A DNA stretch of 64,000 nt from Erythroxylum novogranatense (GCA_029891385.1 CM057233.1:10977460-11041459), one strand, 5' to 3'; counted from the first letter of the stretch, positions 11,024 to 21,884 are shown. The notes: a model not told the origin generated them from the sequence alone. A program made the numbers and translations.

Positions 11024-13084
11024 ATGCGAAAAGTGCAAAGAATTGTGCATTTGCAAAGAATTGCAAATCAATTACCAGATGCTTTCACAGATACAAAAAG
11101 TGTGACTAAATCATTTATACCAGCTGTAAATGCTCCTGCTCGGATTGAAATCCCAAAAGGACAATCTGAAAAAATGATCACTCATGAATCTACAGCACGC
11201 ATGAAGCGTGGTAGACCAATCGGTTCCAAAGATAAAAATCCTCGAAAAAGAAAAGGAGCAAATGTGATTAATGACCCCAATATAGATAAAAGTGTTCCAT
11301 TAGAAACACAAGATGAGGATAGTGTCCCAGAAGAGACACAAACTGAGATTAATCAGGAAATCTCAATTAATTATATTCACACAAAAGAATTATGGAACCG
11401 AAATGATATGAAAGAGATTGATAAAATATTTTCTTATGCTATAGCATGTGATATCATCAATGAAAATGAAGATCCTGAACCAAGATCTATCATTGAATGT
11501 CAAAATAAACATGATTGGGTTCAATGGAAAGATGTTATTGAAGCTGAATTAAATTCTCTTAACAAGCGTAAAGTGTTTGGACCTATTGTCCTTACACCCC
11601 AAAGTGTAAAGCCTGTAGGTTACAAATGGGTTTTTGTTCGAAAACAAAATGAGAAAAATGAGATTGTGAGATACAAAGCTCGACTTGTTGCACAAGGTTT
11701 TTCTCAAAGACCCGGAATTGACTATGAACAAACATACTCTCCTGTTATGGATACAATTACGTTTAGATATTTAATCGACTTAAGGTCCTTGAAACTAGAA
11801 ATGCGTCTTATGGATGTTGTTACAGCTTACCTGTACGGATCACTTGATAGTGATATTTACATGAAAATCCCTGAAGAATTCAAAATGCCCGCAGCATTAA
11901 AATCACAACCAAAGGAAAAATATTCGATCAAATTGCAAAGATCCTTATATGGACTAAAGCAATCTGGACGCATGTGGTACAATCGTCTAAGCGAGTATCT
12001 ATTCAAGAAAGGATATGTAAATAGTCCTATTTGCCCTTGCGTTTTTATAAAGAAAACAACATCCAGATATGCGATTATCGCTGTCAATGTTGACGATTTG
12101 AATATCATTGGTACTGCTAAAGAAATTCAAGAAACAGTGGTGTACTTAAAGAAGGAATTTGAAATGAAAGATCTTGGAAAAACTAAATATTGTCTTGGTC
12201 TGCAAATTGAACATAGACCAAGCGGAATATTTGTGCATCAATCGACATATACAGAAAAGGTATTGAGGCGTTTTAATATGGATAAAGCAATTCCGTTAAG
12301 TACACTAATGGTTGGTAGATCGCTTAATGTTGAGAAGGATCCATTTCGCCCTTGCGAAGAAAACGAAGAAGTTCTTGATTCTGAAACGCCATATCTGAGT
12401 GCGATAGGAGCTCTCATGTATCTTGCTAATTGTACTAGACCTGATATAGCTTTTACTGTTAATCTACTACTAAGATTTAGTTCATCTCCTACGAAAAGGC
12501 ACTGGAATGGAATTAAACATCTATTCTGTTATCTTCGAGGTACAATTGATTTGGGATTATTTTACACTAAAAATGCAAAACAAGTTTTGGTTGGTTATGC
12601 AGATGCAGGTTACTTATCAGATCCGCATAAAGCCAGATCCCAAACTGGTTATGTATTTACATATGGAGGCACTACAATTTCTTGGCGTTCACAGAAGCAA
12701 ACACTTGTTGCTACTTCTTCAAATCATGCTGAAATCATTGCACTTCATGAATCAAGCCGAGAATGTGTATGGTTAAGGTCAATGACACACCACATTTTAA
12801 CAACTTGTGGCTTATCGACCAACAAAGAACCAACAATCATATTTGAAGACAATGCAGCATGTATCGCTCAAATAAAGGAGGGTTATACCAAAAGTGATAG
12901 AACCAAACATATGCCTCCGAAATTTTTCCAATTCACCCAAGATCTCGACAAGAGAAAAGAAATCAACATCCAGTATATTCAATCAAGCAACAATGCTGCA
13001 GATCTTTTCACAAAGGCACTTCCTACTATACCTTTCAGGAAGCATGTCCACGAGATTGGAATGCGACATCTAAGAAATTTATGA
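11024..13084 (+). CDS. Copia pol, reverse transcriptase and RNase H part, open
   Basis: This is an open 686-residue stretch, the 3' part of the original polyprotein, so its ATG is only the first Met in frame. The RT domain is at about residues 185-430: YKWVFVRKQN, ARLVAQGFSQRPGIDYEQTY, LMDVVTAYLYGSLDSDIY and SLYGLKQSGRMWYNRLSEYL. The catalytic box reads NVDD instead of YVDD. The RNase H domain is at about 520-665: GYADAGYLSDPHKARSQTGY, SSNHAEIIALHE and EDNAACIAQIKEGYTKSDRT. It ends ADLFTKALPTIPFRKHVHEI plus a short tail. It is the best kept part of the element. Confidence 0.9.
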   Translation: MRKVQRIVHLQRIANQLPDAFTDTKSVTKSFIPAVNAPARIEIPKGQSEKMITHESTARMKRGRPIGSKDKNPRKRKGANVINDPNIDKSVPLETQDEDSVPEETQTEINQEISINYIHTKELWNRNDMKEIDKIFSYAIACDIINENEDPEPRSIIECQNKHDWVQWKDVIEAELNSLNKRKVFGPIVLTPQSVKPVGYKWVFVRKQNEKNEIVRYKARLVAQGFSQRPGIDYEQTYSPVMDTITFRYLIDLRSLKLEMRLMDVVTAYLYGSLDSDIYMKIPEEFKMPAALKSQPKEKYSIKLQRSLYGLKQSGRMWYNRLSEYLFKKGYVNSPICPCVFIKKTTSRYAIIAVNVDDLNIIGTAKEIQETVVYLKKEFEMKDLGKTKYCLGLQIEHRPSGIFVHQSTYTEKVLRRFNMDKAIPLSTLMVGRSLNVEKDPFRPCEENEEVLDSETPYLSAIGALMYLANCTRPDIAFTVNLLLRFSSSPTKRHWNGIKHLFCYLRGTIDLGLFYTKNAKQVLVGYADAGYLSDPHKARSQTGYVFTYGGTTISWRSQKQTLVATSSNHAEIIALHESSRECVWLRSMTHHILTTCGLSTNKEPTIIFEDNAACIAQIKEGYTKSDRTKHMPPKFFQFTQDLDKRKEINIQYIQSSNNAADLFTKALPTIPFRKHVHEIGMRHLRNL

Positions 13085-13240
13085 GGAATAGCTCGTTGTG
13101 TTCAATGAGGGGGAGCTCACGTAGTTGCACTATTTTTCCCTTATCATGGTTTTTATCCCACTGGGTTTTTCCTGATAAGGTTTTTAACGAGGCAACACCA
13201 AATGCGTTTAAAGGCCAGAGAAGAGACAATTATATGGCAC

Positions 13241-13252
13241 ACCAAGGGGGAG
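13241..13252 (+). other. Polypurine tract of the copia element
   Basis: ACCAAGGGGGAG directly before the right LTR serves as plus-strand primer in LTR elements. Confidence 0.7.
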
Positions 13253-13630
13253 TGTTATAAAAGATAGAAATAATATAGTGTACCACTAATTGTAGATGCA
13301 CCATTTAATAGTTAGTGTACATATGAATTGATTTGGTTTTACCTAACACAAGAATGAAGTAGGTGGTTATTGGTTTGGTTTTACCTAACACAAGAATGAA
13401 GTAGGTGATTATTGGTTTGGTTTTACCTAACACAAGAATGAAGTAGGTGGTTATTGGTTTGGTTTTACCTAACACAATAACACATATGGAGTAGGTGGTC
13501 ACATGTGTGTTAGGTGTTTGAAATGTACTATAAATAGAAGGTTTGATGTAAGAGAGATTATGGTAATGAACTTATAAGAATAAGTCTTCTCTCCCAAATA
13601 CTCTGAAATTGTAATTCTGGTTTTATAACA
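13253..13630 (+). repeat. 3' LTR of the copia element
   Basis: Full-length partner of 7257-7629, with the same four-unit minisatellite and a TATA box at 13529-13536. The flank AAACT follows directly. Confidence 0.93.
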
Positions 13631-13680
13631 AAACTAAAGTTTTTTTTTATACAAAGAAAAATACATAACAAATGAAACTA

Positions 13681-14060
13681 ATTAGCCGCTAGCGCATTGG
13701 TACTGAACACCCTGCTGATCCTGCAAGAGGAGCTACATAAGGGACATGGGAGGTGCAGGAAAATAATGCATCCCTGGGCCGGTGCGAACTGCGAGGGCGG
13801 TTAAGAAATCTGCACACTGGTTTCCTTCTCGGAGTACGTGTTGGATTTGAACTTCTCAGTTTCGGCTGAGTAACTCCTTGGTACCTGTCAACAAAGAAAA
13901 ATTCTCAGTAAAATTAAGCCGAGAGGATGAAAAACGATTAATCACCTTTAGGGAGTCGATTTCGACGATGACACATCGATACCCCAACTCCCAAGTCAGA
14001 AAGAGCCCGGATAACGTTGTACGTACAGTAAATATGATTATTGTGCGGCTAACACGAGAC
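13681..14060 (-). pseudogene. RNase H-like fragment, probably the 3' end of a LINE-type pol
   Basis: On the minus strand the frame gives WELGYRCVIVEIDSLKVINR, the usual plant RNase H block around the catalytic Asp. It then gives SLLTGTKELLSRN, a TGA where Trp is normal, HVLREGNQCADFLTALAV, GPGMHYFPAPPMSLM and another stop (TAG). Plant retroelement-derived RNase H domains (RVT_3 type) end in this way (GN.CAD.LA). Only the C-terminal half is present and two stops interrupt it. It is either a truncated LINE or a dead host RNase H-like gene. Confidence 0.7.
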
Positions 14061-14106
14061 AGTGATAACTTATTAACCCTTTTTCTTAAGCAGTGAGGCA
14101 TAATCA

Positions 14107-14411
14107 TTAGTAGAGATTGGTGGAAGTAAGGAAAGGATGATCAGAAGGAAGATCAGGGTCAGGTTTGTCCACCCCATCAATGCTCCTGAGCCAAAAAGCC
14201 TGGTTATTACAAGACACTGCACTCTGGTATATCATCCATCATCCCTTCATGCCCTTTTGGAACGTATATGCCATTCCTAGGATGAGAAATCCAACTTGAA
14301 GACGACGAGTCGTCGCCAGGCGACGATTGCTTGCTCATTCCGGTAAGTTGTTCTTGTGCTGAGCCTGCCGGAGTCGGACCATGGAAATGGTGCTTCACTT
14401 GTTTGTTAACC
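14107..14411 (-). pseudogene. Small plant gene of unrecognised family, last exon with a 2-bp frameshift
   Basis: A clean acceptor (GATGCAG|G at 14412) opens an exon on the minus strand. It carries MSKQSSPGDDSSSSSWISHP, then RNGIYVPKGHEGMMDDIPE. At about 14222-14229 the frame breaks. Two bases further the second frame reads SCNNQAFWLRSIDGVDKPDP and continues through DLPSDHPFLTSTNLY to a TAA at 14107. The two halves look like one short protein: a Ser-rich part, a GIY-PKGHE box and a W-R-DGVDKPDP end. I associate this pattern with small stress- or seed-related plant proteins but cannot name the family. An upstream exon was not found. It could be a pseudogene, or the gap could be an assembly error. 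Confidence 0.55.
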
Positions 14412-15439
14412 CTGCATCCACGTTAATGTTCGTTCATAAGGATTCTTTTTGGTGTTGTATGTACATAAAACAATACTGTCATGTCGTGTGTATTAATCCT
14501 GTCCACCGATAAGGATTTAAGGAGTGGCATGATGGCATCAGGAAATAGTTTCAAGCACATCGTTAATTAGCTTATGTCTTGTCAACTTTTTCTCTACTGC
14601 AATCATAAGCCTGTTGACTACAAACAAATTAAAAGCAGAAAACGTCATGAGAACAACTCGTTAAGAGACAACAGAAAAAATGGACAACACCGAGATCATA
14701 GTCACTATGTAATTATGAAAAAAAAAGGATACAAATGATCATAAATATACCTAAGCATGAAAATCCGTGTCGGTGCAATCCAACTCTAGTCACAAATGAT
14801 ATGCAGGTGGAAATCTATCATTGAAGCTTAAAGGCCAACTGTTTGTATGGGTTATCACTTAACAATGCCAAGATCAGCAGCAGCTATTTATATATAAAAA
14901 CATATTTGTGTGAACCTGAAAAATTTGGTCCATTTTTGTTCAATCTTTTGAGTTTTCTCGACAAGAATCAATTCGGATTGTATATGCGGTTAAGGGGTTT
15001 CAAGAAAAGTATATCCACTCGTAGCTGAAAGCTATTCCAGATGTCTATGAATGTTACTTGAGATGATTCGATTAAAGGGTTTAAACCTTAAAGTGGTAAT
15101 CATTTTAGAACAAACTCCACAAGTCCGTTGAAAAATTACTACAATGCTGATACCAAGCTCCTTTGCACATCTTATCCAAGCACATTAGAATATTTGAATT
15201 CCCTTCAAGAGGATTTGTTGATTAATATGGTTGGTGATGACTTTTTCTTCCACATTTGCTCTTAAAGTTCTGGTTTGGAACTTACATTATGGCACGAAAT
15301 TCTTTCCAGGTCCGAATAGAATATTTAACTCACTTTTATAAAGAACGGTCATGCTACTTCTAAGCCGGGGAATAATAAATTTCATGAATAATTTATATGA
15401 AGTATTTTTCATCCAAATTTGGGGTATAAGGTCAAGGAA
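14412..15439. other. Intergenic stretch without recognised gene
   Basis: AT-rich sequence with no supported coding region. An upstream exon of the small minus-strand gene may be hidden here but was not identified. Confidence 0.4.
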
Positions 15440-16617
15440 GGAGTCAATGCCAAGTTAGAATGAGCAGAAGCGTTAGAATCGAAAAGTTTTAGAATGAGCA
15501 GGTCCAAGACGGAGTATTTAGAATGCAACTTTTCGGGTAGCCACATAGTATAAGAGGCGGCAGTAACAATTGTTACTAACATCATATCACAAAAATTGAG
15601 ATTTAAATACCTCGAGTCCATCATTTAGAGAGGTGGTAATATTGATGACAATATATTACATCGTATTAGATCTAAATGGGTCAAATGACGAATTACATTA
15701 GATGTTTTATGTGATAAAAAGATCCCTCAAAACTCAAAGAGAAGTTCTATAAAATAGATATACACGACAGTTGTTGACGGCAAATATACGTATGCTTAAG
15801 TAGATGGGTAATATTACCAAAAGAGATAGGGTCCAAAATTGTTTGGTGAGAGATATACTACAGGTGGCTAGGATTGCTGGCAAGTTGAGAGAAACAAGGT
15901 TTAGGTGGTTTAGGCATGTGTGCAGGATGCCCTCTGATACTTCGGTACGAAACTGTGAGAAAATAACTCTTAGTAATTACAAGAAGAGAAAAGAGAGGCC
16001 TTACAAGAACTGGAGATAAGTGATCACGAAAGATATGTTAGAGTTGGCCCTTACTGAGGCAGTGACTAGAAATAGGAAAGTTTAGCGTGATCGGATAAAG
16101 ATAAAAGACACTCTTTAAGTCCGTGCACCACATACTTACCACATAGGAAGTCCAACCCAATGTCCTTTATACCTTTACGAGTTATAAGTTTTGGTCAAGG
16201 CTTTCGGGCCTTCAACTTGGTTTTTCAGGTCAGGTGTAGTAGGAAAAGATTCTGGTCTAAAATCGTAGGATTGTCATATCCTCAAGGTCTCTCAGTGAAG
16301 ATTGCTAGTGTAACTAGCGATAAAAAAAGCTGATCTTTGTAGTGTGTAAGGTACTAGCAGATCTAGTCACCATCGAGTATATCCTTATTTATTGTTTGTA
16401 ATTTTTATTTACTAATTTTTATTTTTTTAGGGTGTCTGTTTTTATTTATTTACTCCTTTAACCTACATTACTATTTTATTGTCACTTCTGCATGTGAGTC
16501 TATTAAAAACAACCTCTCTACCATATAAGGGTAAGGTTGTCTACTATCAAACCTCCTCAGATCCTGCTTTATTACCAGACTTTGGACTAGGAGTGAGGAT
16601 GATGATGATGATGAAAT
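15440..16617 (+). mobile_element. RTE-type LINE, 5'-truncated 3' end
   Basis: From about 15445 the plus strand encodes the C-terminal part of a plant RTE reverse transcriptase: MSRSKTEYLECNFSGSHI, KLRFKYLESII, HRIRSKWVK, DVLCDKKIPQ, then LRETRFRWFRHVCRMP, KERPYKNWR and DMLELALTEAVTRNRKV. At least five in-frame stops and a frame change break it. A 3' untranslated part of about 0.45 kb follows and ends in a GATGATGATGATGATGA tail at 16601-16617, as RTE elements end in short simple repeats. The same family appears inverted at about 20905-21400. Confidence 0.8.
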
Positions 16618-16743
16618 GATCCAACGTTATGTAATTAGCTGGTATTAATTTCCTATTTTTGTGATAACTATAAATATGTTTGATAGGAGTACAATGATAT
16701 TTTCTTTTTGCAGATTTTTGGGAACTCTAAGCTCTTTTTCCTT

Positions 16744-17150
16744 TACTACATGAAAAATAGGTTTTCACGACAAAAATTACCAACAGGAAACAAATTTGGT
16801 GACAGATATTATCGATGGAAAGAATCATCGGAGAAATGGTTTAGGTAAAATTTAGCGACGGATATAATGAATTCGTTGCAAATTTAGCGACGAAAATTTG
16901 TATATTTTTCAGTAAATCTAGCGACATAATTTTGTATATATTCCATCACTAATTTTTCGATGGAATCATAATATTATGTCAGTGAATATACTGACTGTAA
17001 GTTGTAGATCCATCGGTAAATTTAGCGATGGAAAAAATATTCGTCGTTAAAGTTTTACCGATAAAATAATATATTTCATTTCTAACTTAGTGATGGAGTG
17101 ATATATTCCATCGGTAACTTACCGTTATAATGATATATTTTGTTGAAATA
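16744..17150 (+). repeat. Left subterminal repeat region of the large CACTA element
   Basis: Short motifs TTTAGCGACGGA, TAGCGACGAAA and ATCGGTAAATTTAGCGATGG recur in both orientations every 20-40 bp. In CACTA elements such subterminal repeats bind the element-coded DNA-binding protein. Confidence 0.6.
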
Positions 17151-17967
17151 TCGTATTTTTGTCAAAAAATTTAACTATGATAAATTTCAACCGTCATTTT
17201 TCACTTCCTACTCGAGTTTTCTGTTGATAATCTTATGATTTTTGTATGTTTAATTTCTATAAATAATATAACATTGATTAATTAAGGTGAACATTATCTG
17301 AATGTATAATAAAAAATTATAATATAAATGAATAAGTATCTTGTAAATAACTATAAATTAAGAATTTATATAAAAACTTAAGAGTAGCAGGCTATCAAAT
17401 ACATTCACTTATCTAGAAGCTTTGCAGGTGGTGAAGACAGATGCAAATCACCTACTAAATCCAGTTGTAGTGGATATAGAGGATTGCAAATAACATATGT
17501 TTGCAAATAAACCTAAGTTAAAAATCCTTCCACGGCAGTCCTTGTTAGTGTTATGATCTAGAAGCTAGTGATTAGGTGGTCGTATTATAACAATTATGTT
17601 CATGAATTTGATGGTGTATATCATTTTGTTCCATGAGTTTTAATTATTTATGGATTATTCGAGTTGAGGACTCGGATTGTATAACTTTGTAATGATTATA
17701 ATGATTGCTTTGAAATGTCACTAATCTTATTAATTAGCATGGAATATTAATTGGCAACTAAAAGATTATTGTGTGGATTAAATGATGGTGATGTTCTACA
17801 AGCCATTCAATAAGGAGTTGTCAATTTAATCACACAAATACATAATGGAGATTATGGTATTTGATAGAACTTAAATGAAACATTATTAGAATTATGTTTA
17901 TGTCATTAATGTTTCATACGTGTCGTGAATTCTATGGTATGAGATGTTAATTTCCTTACACAAGAAA
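17151..17967. other. AT-rich stretch inside the large CACTA element
   Basis: No coding region seen. Sequence on both sides of the nested CACTA element (17600-17967 and 19397-19900) has the same low-complexity, AT-rich character and was probably contiguous before that insertion. Confidence 0.35.
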
Positions 17968-17989
17968 CACTACAAGAAAAATAAAGTTT

Positions 17990-18340
17990 ACAGACGAAAT
18001 TTACCGACAGAATTTGTACATATTCCGTCGGTAAGCTTACTTAGCGACGGAATTTAGAGACGGACAAAGGCGTCGGAGATATGGTCGTCGCTAAATTTTC
18101 CGACGGACATTTTCCGTTGGTAAATTTTCCGACGGAATTACTGACGGATAAAAATTTCCATCGGTAAATTTACCGACGGTTATTTTGTTCAGTCCGTAAA
18201 TTTTTCTGTCAGAAAATTAGCAACGGAATTTGAATTCCGTCGGTAATTAGCGAAGGAATTTTTTTTGTCGGTAAAATCTAATATATTTACCAACGGAATT
18301 TTTTTCCGTCGGTAAATTTGCTGAAAACTATTTGTTTAAA
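17990..18340. repeat. Left subterminal repeats of the short CACTA element
   Basis: About a dozen copies of ACCGACGGAATTT or its reverse complement, many as facing pairs able to fold into hairpins. The flanking word is mostly ACCGACGG here and mostly AGCGACGG at the other end. Confidence 0.7.
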
Positions 18341-18864
18341 ATTTACCTGCTAACTGTTTAGTTTCTCTAGAAGCCACCATGGAGAAAACATCATTATTTC
18401 AAGTAAAAGAATTAAAATATTAAACTTCCTACTAAAACAGAACTGAAAATAAAGAACTGAAATTATTTTTTCAAATAACAAACATTTCATTAAACACTTT
18501 ACATGCATCAGAAATTTATTTTAACGTCACAACTAAAATCACATCTTGTCCCTTCTATCACTAACATTTATACCTTAAAGTTGTTTTCCAATAATAAAAT
18601 AAACAAATAAACGAAAGTAATAAATACCCAAATTAATTTTCATCTAATATATGAAAAAACACATGACAGTAGTTGCAAAAATACCTCTACCGAAGGACAC
18701 GATGATAATAGCTAGAGAAGGCAACATCGTCGAGCAGAAAAGGAGTCCACAACAGAGAAATGGGCTCCAAGAAAACCGAAGAGAAGATGTAGGAAGAAGG
18801 AAGAAGAAGAAAGGAAAAAGAAGATAGAAGTGGGAGGGAGATGTCGGGTGAGTTCATATTTAAA

Positions 18865-19380
18865 AAGAATTTACCGACGGAAAATTTCCGTTGGTAAATT
18901 CAAAAAATTTTAATACCACCAATAATTCTCGCCTTTTTACCGACGGAATGAAAATTTCCGTCGCTAAATTAATTTACCAACGGAATTCAAAATTTTTTAT
19001 TCCGCCAAAAATTCCCTCCATTTTTAGCGACGGAACGTATACCGTCGCTAAATTCTGTCGCTAATTTTGCCGCAACGAATTTCCTCTAAATTTAGCGACG
19101 AGTATTAGTACCGTCGCTAAATTACTCAATTTTAGCGACGAAAATATGCTTTCCGTCGCTAATTTCTAACGGTATATTTTCCGTCGATAATAAATTACCG
19201 AATTTATATTGTTCGTCGCTAATGTTAAATCGATAATTTTGCCGCGACAAATTCCCTCCAAATTTAGTGACGAATATTAGTATCGTCGCTAAATCACTCA
19301 ATTTTAGCGACGGAAAGCATATTTCCGTCGCTAATTGTCTACGGAAATGTTTCCGTTGCTAATTTTCCGTCTCTAATTTA
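18865..19380. repeat. Right subterminal repeats of the short CACTA element
   Basis: Facing pairs of TTTAGCGACGGAA and TTCCGTCGCTAAA. A block at about 19020-19190 is repeated in changed form at about 19200-19340, around GCCGCRACRAATTCCCTCMAA. Confidence 0.7.
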
Positions 19381-19396
19381 CAATTTTCTTGTAGTG

Positions 19397-20904
19397 AAAT
19401 ATGTATTTGTTAGTACTATCCAATACTAACCATAACAGGTAGCTATACAGATAATGTCATAGTATGCATGACTTGTATATAGGATAAATATTCATTAAGA
19501 ATACCATTGTCCCTTGTATAAGATATGAGCGATAATATCTATGGGCTCTTGATAAAGTAATATTGTATGCATGCAATAAGATTAAGGAGTTAATCATATT
19601 TAAGATTTACTTTGGAAACCAAGAAGGAATAAATTGGCAGGAATGACATATTTCAATCTTGCATTTATTCAAGATCTTGTGAGACAAGAAAATGGACATA
19701 GGCAATTTTTCTTCGGGATTATGATTGGTGTATAATACTTATCATTTATATCATTTGAGTAATTATAATGTATTTTGCTAAATGTTGCTTATGATGCATA
19801 GAAGTAAAAGGGGTCTTAATTCTATTGTCAACATGACATGAATCCCAATGGGTCACACTAGAAAAAATTTGATTAGAAAAGGGAAATTATTCTAGTAAAT
19901 TAAATGGAGATATGAATGTGACGATAAAAATCAATTTTAAGTGTTAAAATTATTTTAGTAGTCATATAGTATTAGAATAGATGTTATTAGATAACAAATT
20001 AATCCTAGATAAATTTATCTTTTATGTATGACATATCCTATAAATTTATTGCTCAATAAAATAATGCATATAATAATTATATGGCATAGTTATATGACAA
20101 TTGGGTCAAATGCTTAATTATTTTGAAGCATGAGATTAAATGGCAAAGTGGCAAAGTGGCAAAGTGACAAAATGGCTATTAAATGAAATTTACAATGACA
20201 TGGGTTGTCGATGCAAAAACATAAGGATATGTTTAAACCCTTATGAATTTTAACCTTATGCTTTGTTCCTTTGCTTCTTTTAAACAAGGGGATTTGAGAC
20301 TTTTTTCAAGAAACCCTTTTAATCATAATTTTTTCAAAAAGTATTACGGGATTTTCGTTTTTCTAATTTTTGAAAAAGATCTACTATTTTTTTCATCTTC
20401 CTATCTCTACGGTTTCAGATTTTCATTTTTCTCTCTTTTCTTCTTCCAAACTTACGATTATCCTCTTCCATCTAACAAGAAACAAAAGTTTTGCCATTTA
20501 GCTCATGAATTAAGCAATAAATCCCCATTTGAATGGTTTATTTTTGGGGATCTTAGGATCAACAATAACCCATTAAAGCACCATCTAGCTTTTTGAACCT
20601 TTAGGTCTTCTAATTGTTCTTTGGTGGATACCTTAGAGTGCATCTCACTTGGTGCAAAGAAGACAAAACTATGAGCAAGAAGAGACAATTATGAGGGAGG
20701 AACATAGTTATGAGATCTTTTATTTGGTTTGGAGAACAAGTTCAAGGTATAATGGTGTACATGCTTTCATTATGTGTTTTTTTGGTATATGAATAGGTTA
20801 TATGGCAAGATTCTTTGGGGTTCTTGTTGGTTTAATTTTTTTGTCTTAACCACTTCAGCCCTCACAAGGCCGACAATCCCTACCACCAACTACATTAAGA
20901 TAAG
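19397..20904. other. AT-rich stretch inside the large CACTA element, no gene recognised
   Basis: No domain could be recognised in the longest open frame (20243-20596, plus), which is Phe- and Leu-rich low complexity. Three exact copies of GGCAAAGT plus a variant lie at 20142-20173. The style, including a GGGTCACAC motif near 19851, recalls leader or LTR sequence of a decayed retroelement, but I cannot prove it. Confidence 0.3.
20142..20173 (+). repeat. Octamer tandem repeat (GGCAAAGT)
   Basis: Three perfect head-to-tail copies of GGCAAAGT followed by GACAAAAT. Confidence 0.75.
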
Positions 20905-21400
20905 TCTCATCATTATCATCATCATCATCGCATCCAGTCTGAAATCCTAGGGAGGTCATATAGTACGTAGCCTTACCCCTACATAGTAGAACAGATGTGA
21001 CATGCCAAATAATGATGCAGACACAGAAGAAATAAGTGAAAAAGTAAAACTAGCACGACACATAATTAAGTACATACCTGATGTAAAACCCAATCTATTA
21101 ATACCTTACACCTTGTAGAGACCGGCTCTTTTCTTTGCTAGGTGCACTAAGGGTCTTCATGGAGCAGCCTTGAGGATAATGACTATCCTATAGTTTAGGC
21201 GACCATCGCGGAAATCGTTCCCCAGCATTCAGTTGAACTTCCTATGTGATACGTGTGTCGTTTACCCTTATCCTATCACGCCAGGCTTTCCTACTTCTAG
21301 CAACTGCCTCAGTGAGGGCCAACTCTGACATATCTTTCTTGATCACTTCCCTCCAGATCTTGCACGGCCTTCCCCTCCTCTGACTCTCATAAATAGTTTT
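20905..21400 (-). mobile_element. RTE-type LINE, 5'-truncated 3' end
   Basis: On the minus strand from about 21395 the frame reads RRGRPCKIWREVIKKDMSEL, then ALTEAVARSRKAWRDRIRV, the typical C-terminus of plant RTE reverse transcriptase. It is better kept than the copy at 15440-16617. A 3' untranslated part follows and ends in a GATGATGATGATGATAATGATGAG tail at about 20908-20931. Only the last 60 or so codons are present. Confidence 0.8.
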
Positions 21401-21884
21401 AGAGTTTGAGACTATCATTCAATGTTTTCTTATATTTGGTCCTATCATTATAATTGTTTATGTTAATAAGTGATACTTTTTAAGAATTAATATTAAATTA
21501 TAGATTTTACATACATGAAGTTATCTGCATCGAGTGTTGATGAAGATCATACCATCATGCTTCTTGGTGTGAGTATGCAAAAAGAGTTGGTGTGGTATAG
21601 ACTTCCTACCTATAGAATTTTCTTACATCATAATAAATTGTTATAAGAGAATTATAATTTATAAAAATTTTAGCTGAATTTTCTCTATTTTTATGATGTT
21701 TACCCTTTATTAGATACAAAAATTAACTCAACAACACAATCATTATTGACACCAGACATTTATAACAATATTATTTTTCATAAGGCACATATATTTTTAT
21801 TTTAAACTTTATACACCAAATTACATTGAAATCAAATTTTATACATCAAAGTACAAAAAATAGAATATAAGTGTAAAGTTTTGA

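Larger units (their letters stand above)
7257..13630 (+). mobile_element. Ty1/copia LTR retrotransposon, complete but inactive
   Basis: Two LTRs of 373 and 378 bp (7257-7629 and 13253-13630) start TGTTATAAAAG and end TTATAACA. Gag, protease, integrase, reverse transcriptase and RNase H follow in copia order on the plus strand. A purine tract precedes the right LTR. The flanks are AGACT and AAACT, a 5-bp target duplication with one change. The LTRs differ by about eleven substitutions, all transitions, and a few tiny indels. Gag has a stop and at least one frameshift, and the protease-integrase part is frameshifted, so the element cannot move by itself. Residues such as GEFTSQTF and ATSSNHAEIIALHE suggest the Ivana/Oryco-type lineage, but that is tentative. 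Confidence 0.93.
17968..19396. mobile_element. Non-autonomous CACTA transposon, 1.43 kb, apparently complete
   Basis: Starts CACTACAAGAAAA and ends with its exact reverse complement TTTTCTTGTAGTG. Both flanks are AAA, a 3-bp target duplication. Both ends are packed with subterminal repeats of the type TTTACCGACGGAA/TTCCGTCGGTAAA (about 17990-18340) and TTTAGCGACGGAA/TTCCGTCGCTAAA (about 18865-19380). The middle 0.5 kb is non-coding and ends in a purine-rich patch (18780-18840). There is no transposase, so it would depend on an autonomous relative. Confidence 0.88.

Noticed and set aside
14412..15439. Search for a tRNA, snRNA or further exons
   Set aside because: No cloverleaf, box A/B pair or exon with convincing borders was found.
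20243..20596. Open frame of 117 codons on the plus strand
   Set aside because: Phe/Leu/Ser low complexity in AT-rich DNA, no domain, no splice or codon support; likely chance.
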